64,000 nucleotides of DNA from Gillisia hiemivivida (GTDB lineage Bacteria > Bacteroidota > Bacteroidia > Flavobacteriales > Flavobacteriaceae). Positions within the stretch are counted from its first letter, which is position 1. Each line of letters begins with the position of its first letter. The stretch lies in the NCBI RefSeq assembly GCF_007997295.1, contig NZ_VORY01000006.1, positions 1 through 64,000 on the forward strand. Direction: 5' to 3'. The notes below the pieces were generated by a model. The model worked only from the letters and a program-made list of their open reading frames with translations. It had not been told where the DNA came from and did no database searches. The translations under genes and the position numbers were made by a program. Positions 27,701 through 33,738 of this stretch are shown one piece after another.

Positions 27701-28345
27701 ATTTTGTAGTGTGGAATTAAAATCATTTGGACCAGTCCAATTGTAAGTTGGCCCCGTAACAGCAGGTAGATTCCAATTGACAGCAGTTGAAGCGAATAAA
27801 TTCAATGTTGAACCAATGCAAACAGGGCCGTTGTTTGAAACTGTAGGCTTAGGAGTAGGAGTGTTATTAATCATAAATGGATCAGATAGTTCAGAAACTG
27901 CATAAGGATTTGAACTCTCAACTCTTATTTTATAATCTCTACTAGTAGGATAGGAGTTGCTATTATTTGATATTGGCACACTTAAAGTGACTAATTGTGG
28001 GTCAAGGTTATTCTCATCATAACCTGAAAATGTATTGTTTAAAACTGAAGTCCCATCACTAGGTATGATATAAACGCTATAGCTTGTGCTGGCTTTAAAC
28101 CTTTTATTATCATTACCATTTCCATTACCATTTCCATCTGTTACAGTAAACCTAACTTCAACCGTAGAGCCACCACAAACTGGTGTTCCATTAAGAATGG
28201 GAGTGCCTATAGATGGTTGTCCTTGGCCTTGTGCTTGAATATTTATAGAAACTACAAGAAAAACAAATAAAAAGAGTAATGATATAAAAGTATTATCTCT
28301 CTTAAAATTATGTGATATTTTGGTTAAAGAGTAGTTTTTTACCAT
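24752..28345 (-). CDS. large Ig-repeat surface protein with T9SS-type C-terminal sorting domain
   Basis: Seen: a signal peptide (ends INIQAQ, ~38), a GN-repeat (GNGNGNGNDN) near residue 71, then five Ig-like modules: A1 167-250, A2 252-327, B1 329-407, B2 410-490, A3 493-572. A modules share NNGPVC, TYNWTGPNGF and TSTVNGCTS; B modules share PGSRCG, GTINWYA and ASGGSSLGTG. A beta-rich region follows (573-~1110). The last ~80 residues, ending GVYIINLQVGKAQHAKKVLI with KK, form a type A T9SS sorting domain. It sits inside the chaperone-usher-like cluster, 9 bp from both neighbours, so I read it as a surface adhesin made with the fibre. 1197 residues. Confidence 0.85.
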   Translation of the reverse strand: MVKNYSLTKISHNFKRDNTFISLLFLFVFLVVSINIQAQGQGQPSIGTPILNGTPVCGGSTVEVRFTVTDGNGNGNGNDNKRFKASTSYSVYIIPSDGTSVLNNTFSGYDENNLDPQLVTLSVPISNNSNSYPTSRDYKIRVESSNPYAVSELSDPFMINNTPTPKPTVSNNGPVCIGSTLNLFASTAVNWNLPAVTGPTYNWTGPNDFNSTLQNPSLTNASVAMAGTYTVTSTVNGCTSVVASTNVIVNAPTVSNNGPVCAGLTLNLFASTVAGATYNWTGPNGFASTLQNPSFTNASAAMTGTYTVTSTVNGCTSAGASTNIIVNAIPIITDTSPGSRCGTGTVVLGAVASSGTINWYAAASGGSSLGTGTTFTTPSISSNKTYYVDATSNACTTGSRTAVVATVNPIPTITGSTPGSRCGPGAVSLGATASAGTINWYATASGGSSLGTGTTFTTPSVSSSTTFYVDATVIASSCTTATRTAVIATIKPIPSAPVAGSNSPVCAGGSINLTASFITGATYSWTGPNGFNSTLQNPSLTNASAAMGGTYTVTSTMNGCTSVDASTNIIINASFIWTGNTNSDWNTASNWTCNSIPNLNLDAIIPGGLTNYPILNSGAIGMAKAIQINSGATLTIIDNTLQIAGSVLNSGIFNSLNGSVAFVGAAVQSIPSNVFFNNRISNLIINNPAGVSSSGNLEITGFLRVESGNFNTGNALTLISNPTQTALIEGSGNGQVVGLVRMQRYLDKAFGYKYFSSPFQNSVVGDFAPYMDFSDPISDFPNFYRYNENRNININDTLRYATGWVVHSGNLNIAEGYALNFGPSTAAQTIELIGEVNNGTIPVRQLLNHHREYTKGFHLVGNPYPSPIDWNANNGWTRTNIDDAIHFFSASDNDQYTGSYTSFVNNVSTGNNTTNSSPNIIPSMQGFFIKVSDSDAEDLVTGTFGMDNKVRINDFNQEFFRASEVYLKQLIRLEANFKTENKNDALVIYFSPYATQNFEKEMDAHKLMNTDPSVPSFYNITENQKTLAINAIPYPESKSYRKIPLGIKTDQSGEMKINLASVENLNSSFNIYLIDHEKSKGQNLRNNPEYTFSIKEGMHNSRFELMFSEEEVTSPAIAFNEPFDVAVEDGSVVVSLNLEENEVGIIRASTVNGQIIQTKEAGGKDRVIFDGITSNGVYIINLQVGKAQHAKKVLIKK
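26630..27847 (-). repeat. coding tandem Ig modules (A-A-B-B-A) within the adhesin gene
   Basis: Five modules of about 75-84 codons. Long stretches are nearly identical at DNA level, for example CTTGGCGTTGTGAAAGTCGT occurs near 26967 and again near 27209, in B2 and B1. This level of identity points to recent duplication or gene conversion and makes module loss or gain likely. Confidence 0.85.
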
Positions 28346-28354
28346 CCTTGCAAT

Positions 28355-29176
28355 TTAGTTCAGGTTGAATTGAGATTCTCCCAATACTTTTCCGTCTTCT
28401 GTTTTGTAGGTGATGTTCAATTTACCTTTGCTTAAATCTACTTCTGCTGCATTTCTAAGTTCAAAACTGAAACTTCTTTTGGAATTAGGCGTATAAACTG
28501 AAACACCTTTTACCATCCCAACTTCCGTTTCAGTGCCATCTAAGGCAATATGTGTAGCAGTTAAATTTCCATAGACCGACATGTTTCCGGAGCGATTGAT
28601 TACCAAAGATAACTTTGGATTTTCAGCTTCGGTATCCAGCGTAATATCTGTTAAGTTAATTGCGGTTGTAGATTCCCCTTCGCGGATAATCACAGGAATA
28701 CTAATCCCGAAGACAGTTTTAATATTGATGGAAATTCCTTCGCTATCTTCCGCTTCTTCAGCACCAAGAGCAATTTGTTCCTCAACAGCTCTAAAGTAAA
28801 CGTGAGAGCGATACTCACCTGGCTCTAGATTTCCAGTCCGGGTCAACTGAACACGAACAGTCTGGGCCTCCTTGGGAGCAAGAACAACTCTTCTCGGAAA
28901 ATATCTCAAAAAATCTGTAGCAAAGCGCTGACCATCTTCCGGCTCTTCCACCTGTTCGAAGTTTCCGCTTTCGGTCATTTTATAATTTATAAATGAGATT
29001 GCGTACACTGCAGTATCACTTCCGGTATTGGCAAGGTTGATTTCCTGGGAGCGTTCAGATCCTTCAAACACCAGTCGCTTTGGCATGACCATAAGATCGC
29101 CCTGCGCGTATGTTGCAATTCCGGAAGAAATTAAGATTAAAAATAAGGCTAGGGGACTAAGTAATTTTGTTATCAT
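28355..29176 (-). CDS. PapD-like periplasmic pilus chaperone
   Basis: Seen: a signal peptide (ends GIATYAQ), then an Ig-fold of the PapD type: DLMVMPKRLVFEGSERSQEI, the G1-strand-like FPRRVVLAPKEAQTVRVQLT and LEPGEYRSHVYFRA, which match the chaperone landmarks (P-x-R near the start, the APKEAQTVRV edge strand, G-EYR-H-F). The second domain (~160-273) is beta-rich. Known chaperones donate a strand to unfolded pilins in the periplasm and hand them to the usher. It lies between the pilins (83 bp) and the adhesin (9 bp). Call rests on pattern and context. Confidence 0.82.
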   Translation of the reverse strand: MITKLLSPLALFLILISSGIATYAQGDLMVMPKRLVFEGSERSQEINLANTGSDTAVYAISFINYKMTESGNFEQVEEPEDGQRFATDFLRYFPRRVVLAPKEAQTVRVQLTRTGNLEPGEYRSHVYFRAVEEQIALGAEEAEDSEGISINIKTVFGISIPVIIREGESTTAINLTDITLDTEAENPKLSLVINRSGNMSVYGNLTATHIALDGTETEVGMVKGVSVYTPNSKRSFSFELRNAAEVDLSKGKLNITYKTEDGKVLGESQFNLN

Positions 29177-29259
29177 ATCCTTGGGGATGGATTTTTTAGG
29201 TTAGCACGCTGGTTCCAAAGTTAATGAATAAGAATCAACTTGTTAAAGAAAACTTAAAA

Positions 29260-29754
29260 TTAATTATAGGATACCGTAACATTAAAACCTGCAGAATTAG
29301 TATAAAAACCAGATAATTGATTGGCTTCCAGATTTAGTGTTCCGCCGATCCTGATAATATCCATTAAAGCACCTTCCTGAGGTGCAACTGTAAATTGATC
29401 TATTCGAATCACCTGATTTGGATTTTCTTGGTTGTATAACAGAAAGCTTTCTGGTAATGTAATCGAATAATTATTATTTCCGTGGGTTATAACAGCCTCA
29501 GCAGGTGTTACATTCCCTGGCATAGAATTAGAAATTTGAACCCCGTAAGCAACTCTGGAACCATCTGGTGAGAGAATCACTTGTCCCGGATTATAGGCAC
29601 TAATTACATTGCCAAAATCCAGATCCACCGTTTTATCTATCTGTATTGGATCTATTACCGTTGCCCTGCTATTTACGATAGCAGAAGCTGAGGCTTGCGC
29701 AATTATAACGTGCGAGCTTAAACTTAGTAAAAGGAAGAATAAACAGTTTCGCAT
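29260..29754 (-). CDS. DUF4402 pilin-like protein C
   Basis: Seen: a signal peptide (ends HVIIAQ), about 145 mature residues, with DLDFGNVISAYNPGQVILSPDGS (LxFG then GxVxLSPxGx) and a C-terminal RIGGTLNLEANQLSGFYTNS then VTVSYN. All four DUF4402-type proteins here share this start and finish. The mature length and beta-rich, disulfide-free composition suit a pilus subunit. It is transcribed after a hairpin at 29801-29821 and before the chaperone, so it may be a lower-abundance subunit. Confidence 0.82.
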   Translation of the reverse strand: MRNCLFFLLLSLSSHVIIAQASASAIVNSRATVIDPIQIDKTVDLDFGNVISAYNPGQVILSPDGSRVAYGVQISNSMPGNVTPAEAVITHGNNNYSITLPESFLLYNQENPNQVIRIDQFTVAPQEGALMDIIRIGGTLNLEANQLSGFYTNSAGFNVTVSYN

Positions 29755-29800
29755 ATGAATAAATAATTAAGCAGATTAGACAAAATTGTAAACTACAAAA

Positions 29801-29821
29801 ACGCCGCCAAAGGGGCGGCGT
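29801..29821 (-). terminator. GC-rich hairpin between pilin B and pilin C
   Basis: ACGCCGCC and GGCGGCGT form a perfect 8-bp GC-rich stem. On the minus strand it is followed by TTTTGTAGTTT. It lies 25 bp past the pilin B stop, so it can end or attenuate the pilin B message before the chaperone/usher genes. Confidence 0.7.
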
Positions 29822-29846
29822 CTTATTTATTTTTAAGATATATTTC

Positions 29847-30341
29847 TTACTCGTATGAAACAGTTACAGTAGCAGTACCATCATAACTTCCCGCAAACTG
29901 ATCTCCACCTACAGTAAGTTTACCACCTACTACAAATGTTCCAGCTGTATTTCCGCTTGAGGTATTATTACCTTCACTTAAACTATGAGTGAAATCGACG
30001 ATCATTGTTTTACTATCATCAACGGTATTTTTCAAAGTCAACTGTGGAATTGAAACACCGTAAGTAGTATTTTCTTCTGCAGTAACAGTAAAAGTAGCAG
30101 CATTTGAAGTAGAAGTAATATCCATAGCACCAGGTATTGTTCTCGCATCTCCATTTGTTGGTATTTCAACAACTCCACCAACAGTAGTTCTAACAATTTT
30201 TCCAAAATCTATATTATCAGTAGTACTTATTGTAATTGGTGAAACAATTAAAGCATTAACTGTAGCCGTTCCTTCAGCTTCACGTTGTGCGAAAGTTGTT
30301 CCTGTAATAAGAGCGAATAAGATAAAAGTAATTTTTTTCAT
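29847..30341 (-). CDS. DUF4402 pilin-like protein B (candidate major subunit)
   Basis: Seen: signal peptide MKKITFILFALITGTTFAQ, then NIDFGKIVRTTVGGVVEIPT and the terminal VGGKLTVGGDQFAGSYDGTA, VTVSYE. ATG at 30341 is chosen because the signal peptide starts there; an upstream start would add 13 residues. The protein is the most regular of the set. A strong hairpin ends its message and a possible promoter lies upstream, so it could be produced far more than the rest, as expected of a major pilin. Function is inferred from the locus. Confidence 0.82.
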   Translation of the reverse strand: MKKITFILFALITGTTFAQREAEGTATVNALIVSPITISTTDNIDFGKIVRTTVGGVVEIPTNGDARTIPGAMDITSTSNAATFTVTAEENTTYGVSIPQLTLKNTVDDSKTMIVDFTHSLSEGNNTSSGNTAGTFVVGGKLTVGGDQFAGSYDGTATVTVSYE

Positions 30342-30678
30342 ATATAGGTAAGTTTGGGGTTGTTCATTATATCCCCGCAAATATGGAGTATTTTAAATAT
30401 AGCAGTAACAAAAAACCTTAAATACTCGTTACAATACACATTTTTATCGACGAAATGCATAAATAATAATGCATTGGAGAAATTTCTGAGAGGATAATTC
30501 TTTAGAATTGTTGCTTTCTAAGTTAAAACGATCCAAAATGGAACTTTTATTTTCCCATTTTTTGTTAAAACAAGAATTTAGTTTAAAAATGAACTGTCTT
30601 TTTTAATTTAGAAGACGTAAGAATGGGTTGAAGTAATAATATGTAGGAGGGAAATATATTGTAAGTAAAGGATATATA
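30342..30678 (-). promoter_or_regulatory. upstream region of pilin B with TCGACGAAATGCA box
   Basis: No gene is visible in these 337 bp. The box TCGACGAAATGCA (30447-30459) nearly repeats CCGACGAAATACA (31232-31244) before pilin A; on the transcribed strand both contain ATTTCGTCG. An imperfect hairpin AAAATGG...CCATTTT lies at ~30536-30566. Confidence 0.5.
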
Positions 30679-31176
30679 TTAGTTGTAGTTCACAGTAACA
30701 TTAAATCCACCTTGGTTAACATAGTTTCCTGGAGTCTGATTAGGATTTACTTTAAGAGTGGCCCCAACATTAATTTTCTGTGATCCTGCAGTAAGTGTAT
30801 TATCACTATTAAAATCTGTAGTGAAATTATTTATCTCCATAGTTTCACTTCCATTAGATAGCACATAGTTATCACCAGGTAAGCTTACCGCATATGTATA
30901 ACCAGATTCCCCAGTGATCTCGAAAGATGCTGCAGAAACTATCCCACCATCAGATAATGCTACATCACCAGAAGTTGTTCTTGTACTATTAGGACTAAGA
31001 GTTATTTCTCCACCATTTTTAGCATCTACGTTTGCAAATTTAAGATCTGAAGTTGTAGTTATTCCAATTGGTTGAATAATTGTAACCGAGGCATTAAAAG
31101 TTGCGGTGGCTTGAGCAAAACTCATACTAGAAAAACACAATGTTAAAATTCCGATAAGTGTGTGAATGTTTTTCAT
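30679..31176 (-). CDS. DUF4402 pilin-like protein A
   Basis: Seen: signal peptide MKNIHTLIGILTLCFSSMSF with cleavage near FAQ, then TSDLKFANVDAKNGGEITLSPNS and the end NVGATLKVNPNQTPGNYVNQ, VTVNYN. It is closest to protein C in the L(K/D)F...GxVxLSP pattern. ATG at 31174-31176 starts the signal peptide; a longer in-frame start at 31245 lacks support. First gene of the minus-strand pilus cluster. It has its own upstream boxes and may be separately transcribed. Confidence 0.8.
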   Translation of the reverse strand: MKNIHTLIGILTLCFSSMSFAQATATFNASVTIIQPIGITTTSDLKFANVDAKNGGEITLSPNSTRTTSGDVALSDGGIVSAASFEITGESGYTYAVSLPGDNYVLSNGSETMEINNFTTDFNSDNTLTAGSQKINVGATLKVNPNQTPGNYVNQGGFNVTVNYN

Positions 31177-31512
31177 AGTATAAAGCATATAAATAAGTAG
31201 GTACTCAAATATAAAAAACCGCATCTCATTACCGACGAAATACACGTTAAAATCGACAAACAGCGTAAAAGTTTAACATTTTGTTTTAATTTTTTGATTT
31301 GAAATCATCAATTTTTAACACTAAATCCCACGTTTTCAGTAGGAAATTAGATTTTAGAGAGGAATTTAGAGGAATGTTAATTGTAGGAATTATTCTTACA
31401 ATTCTTGAACCTCCTATTTCTAAAGCGGAATTAAGGTATATTTATACTGGTTAGTTATAATTATCTGGGGATAACATATATTTTGTAACTTTTCCTCTTA
31501 ATTTTATAAACT
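31177..31512. promoter_or_regulatory. divergent regulatory region between pilin A and DoxX
   Basis: 336 bp without a gene. Two boxes face pilin A: CCGACGAAATACA at 31232-31244 and TCGACAAACAGCG at 31253-31265. A weak inverted repeat (AATTGTA...TACAATT) lies near 31380-31402. A -7-like TATATTTTG precedes doxX. Confidence 0.45.
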
Positions 31513-31926
31513 ATGAATAAGACTTACACTACAAGTTTACAACTTCCAGCCGTAGATTACGGACTGCTGTTTTTGAGAATTGCAATTGCAGCATTAATGC
31601 TTAGTCATGGAATTCCGAAATTAATAATGCTTTTTGGGTCTCAAGAAATTTCCTTTGCAGATCCTTTTGGAATTGGGCAAACCGCTACGCTAACTCTCGT
31701 AGTTTTTGCTGAAGTTATTTGCTCTTTGCTTATAGCTTTTGGTCTGGCTACCAGATTGGCTGCATTTATTCTTTTGTTTACTATGGCCTTTGCATTTTTT
31801 GTTATCCATGCGGAAGATCCTTTTCAAACTAAAGAATTGGCCTTAATATATTTAGTAGTTTATATATTTATAGTGATAGTGGGAAGTGGTAAATATGCCT
31901 TGGATCATTACTTTCTTAAGAAATAA
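31513..31926 (+). CDS. DoxX-family membrane protein
   Basis: Seen: four hydrophobic segments in 137 residues, with LRIAIAALMLSHGIPKLIML, VFAEVICSLLIAFGLATRLA and the end GSGKYALDHYFLKK, the usual DoxX layout. Known members are small inner-membrane proteins of the quinone/thiosulfate-oxidase or redox-stress type. Thirty-three bp separate it from the ABM protein in the same direction. The pair recurs in bacterial redox-protection loci, so an oxidative-stress role is a fair inference. Confidence 0.9.
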   Translation: MNKTYTTSLQLPAVDYGLLFLRIAIAALMLSHGIPKLIMLFGSQEISFADPFGIGQTATLTLVVFAEVICSLLIAFGLATRLAAFILLFTMAFAFFVIHAEDPFQTKELALIYLVVYIFIVIVGSGKYALDHYFLKK

Positions 31927-31959
31927 GCTCAAAAAACGAACTAATTAAAAAATATAAAC

Positions 31960-32253
31960 ATGAAAAACTTAGGATTACTAGCTACTTTAAAAGCCAAAAA
32001 AGGGAAAGAAATGGAAGTTTCCAACTTTATTAAAGAAGCTGTTAATTTGGCGAGAAAAGAGGAGAAAACAATAACTTGGTATTCGTTTAAAATAGATGAA
32101 TCTACTTTTGGGATCTTTGATACTTTTGAAAAAGAATCTGGAAGAGAAGCACATTTAAATGGTGAGATAGCTTCAGCGCTTATGGAAAAAGCTTCAGAAT
32201 TATTAAGTGAGCCACCAACTATTAAAAAGGTTGAAATTCTTTCTGCTGTATAA
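31960..32253 (+). CDS. ABM-fold monooxygenase-like protein (putative quinol monooxygenase)
   Basis: Seen: a 97-residue soluble alpha/beta barrel half: LGLLATLKAKKGKEMEVSNF, KTITWYSFKIDESTFGIFDTF, and EAHLNGEIASALMEKA. These are the ABM strand-helix-strand signatures with the H-L-N-G region. Cofactor-free quinol/antibiotic monooxygenases have this fold. Second gene of a doxX-ABM pair, ended by a strong terminator. Confidence 0.85.
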   Translation: MKNLGLLATLKAKKGKEMEVSNFIKEAVNLARKEEKTITWYSFKIDESTFGIFDTFEKESGREAHLNGEIASALMEKASELLSEPPTIKKVEILSAV

Positions 32254-32275
32254 TTTTTATAATTACACAAAAATT

Positions 32276-32311
32276 AAAAAGGCCTAACACAAATTTGTGT
32301 TAGGCCTTTTT
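32276..32311. terminator. perfect 36-base palindromic terminator
   Basis: A perfect palindrome built on AAAAAGGCCTAACAC and its complement (32276-32311). It lies between the convergent ABM and OmpA genes and can terminate both strands: poly-T follows GC pairs on each. Confidence 0.9.
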
Positions 32312-32329
32312 ATATAAATGGATCTATAA

Positions 32330-33160
32330 TTACTCAGCAGAATCCATCATTGCAAAGAATTTATCAAGATTAGGAATAATAACTATTCTCGTTCTTCTAT
32401 TTTTAGCCATATTTTCTTTGTCAGAATTCTCTACTAAAGGTGCATAACTACTTCTTCCAGATGCAATTAATTTGGAAGGATCTACATTATACTTATCTTG
32501 TAGCTCTCTTACAATAGAAGTTGATCTTCTAACACTTAAATCCCAGTTGTCTTGAATATGAGATCCGGGTACCATAGTTTGAGAATCTGTATGACCTTCT
32601 ACCATAACTTCCATACTAGGTTCAGAATTAATAACTTCTGCTAATTTTTTCATCAACCCATCAGCTTTGTTATTCAATCTGTAACTACCACTTCTAAAAA
32701 GCAGCTTGTCAGATACATTTATCATCACTACTGTTTTATCTACGGTAATTTGAACATCATCACTTTCTGAATCATCGGTGATGGATTTCTTTAAATTATA
32801 AGAAACTGCAAGATTGATTGAATCTTCCAGAGTAGTTGCTTTGCTTAATTCAGTTTGATCTACTTTTGCTAAAGTAGCTCTCATTTGTTGTTTTGTTTTA
32901 TTGGACATCACGGTAAGATCGTTCATCTCCATTTTTTCATCATTAGATTCTTTTAAAGAATTGATCTTCGCATTGTAATCTGCAACACGAGATTCAATAG
33001 CATCTAATTTTGCCTGCGCCTCTTCTTTTTCCATTGCAGTACGCTGCAAATTACTTTGAGTGTTAGACAATTCAGTTTCCAGTGCTACATATTTTTTCTT
33101 AGACACACATGAGCTGAACATTGCTACAGACAATACGGTTACTAATACTGTTTTTTTCAT
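32330..33160 (-). CDS. OmpA-family outer-membrane lipoprotein
   Basis: Seen: a lipobox FSSC (residues 15-18) giving a lipoprotein, a helical/coiled-coil stretch (~25-90, heptad-like Leu/Glu), then an OmpA C-terminal domain: VMVEGHTDSQTMV, NWDLSVRRSTSIVREL and ASGRSSYAPLVENSDKENMA leading to KNRRTRIVI. These contain the DAP-binding Asp and Arg. 276 residues. Anchors the outer membrane to peptidoglycan. It is divergent from tamB across a 578-bp gap. Confidence 0.93.
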   Translation of the reverse strand: MKKTVLVTVLSVAMFSSCVSKKKYVALETELSNTQSNLQRTAMEKEEAQAKLDAIESRVADYNAKINSLKESNDEKMEMNDLTVMSNKTKQQMRATLAKVDQTELSKATTLEDSINLAVSYNLKKSITDDSESDDVQITVDKTVVMINVSDKLLFRSGSYRLNNKADGLMKKLAEVINSEPSMEVMVEGHTDSQTMVPGSHIQDNWDLSVRRSTSIVRELQDKYNVDPSKLIASGRSSYAPLVENSDKENMAKNRRTRIVIIPNLDKFFAMMDSAE

Positions 33161-33738
33161 ATTATAAATTTTGATTTAAAGGTCCTCGATTATTTGATGA
33201 TAAATTATATTCTTATTTTTACTAAGACCCTATCGCTTCTCTTTGCGATAACAGTGCCAGTGCATGTGCTACAATCTAATTTATTAACAGAGACTTCTTT
33301 TAAAGCTAAGTTTATATTAGTTTAAGCAGTTAATATTCAGTTATCTAAGAAATAATCTAAGTCCAAGCCGGGGCCTTAAAAAGTCCTTTTTTATAGAATC
33401 TACGAACATATTAAAGCAATCATTTCTGTGGAAATCATAAATTAAGTGGGAATAATTACCACAGAACTAGAAGAATATTTGCCCTAGAAGTTGGTATAGT
33501 GCTATGCCACATCCTGGAATATATTAATTTGTTCTACGATTTTCGGTCTATTTTTTCCTTTAGTATTGAGATTTTAGGAAAATTGATTTTAAAATAAATC
33601 CGCTACTATCAAGCCTGGATTTTGAATAAAATGAACTTCTTTAACAAAAATTTATAAATGAATATTTTAAATTAAAGAGCCCTATCCTTTATTATACTCT
33701 CTTTATCAATTAAATTTGAAGTTCAAGCACAAAGAGAA
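33161..33738. other. 578-bp divergent intergenic region
   Basis: No convincing coding frame. It contains a small inverted repeat TATCGC-N8-GCGATA (33231-33250) and, at the right end, the tamB -7 box. I see nothing else structured; length suggests regulation or an unrecognised small RNA, which cannot be shown here. Confidence 0.4.
33711..33718 (+). promoter_or_regulatory. -7 box TAAATTTG for tamB
   Basis: CAATTAAATTTGA lies 20 bases before the TTG start at 33739, the same spacing and core as the amidoligase operon promoter. Confidence 0.6.

Noticed and set aside
21639-31176. Type V (FimA/Mfa-like) pilus locus.
   Set aside because: The subunits are Sec-exported DUF4402-type proteins without lipoboxes, and a PapD-like chaperone and usher-like barrel are present instead.
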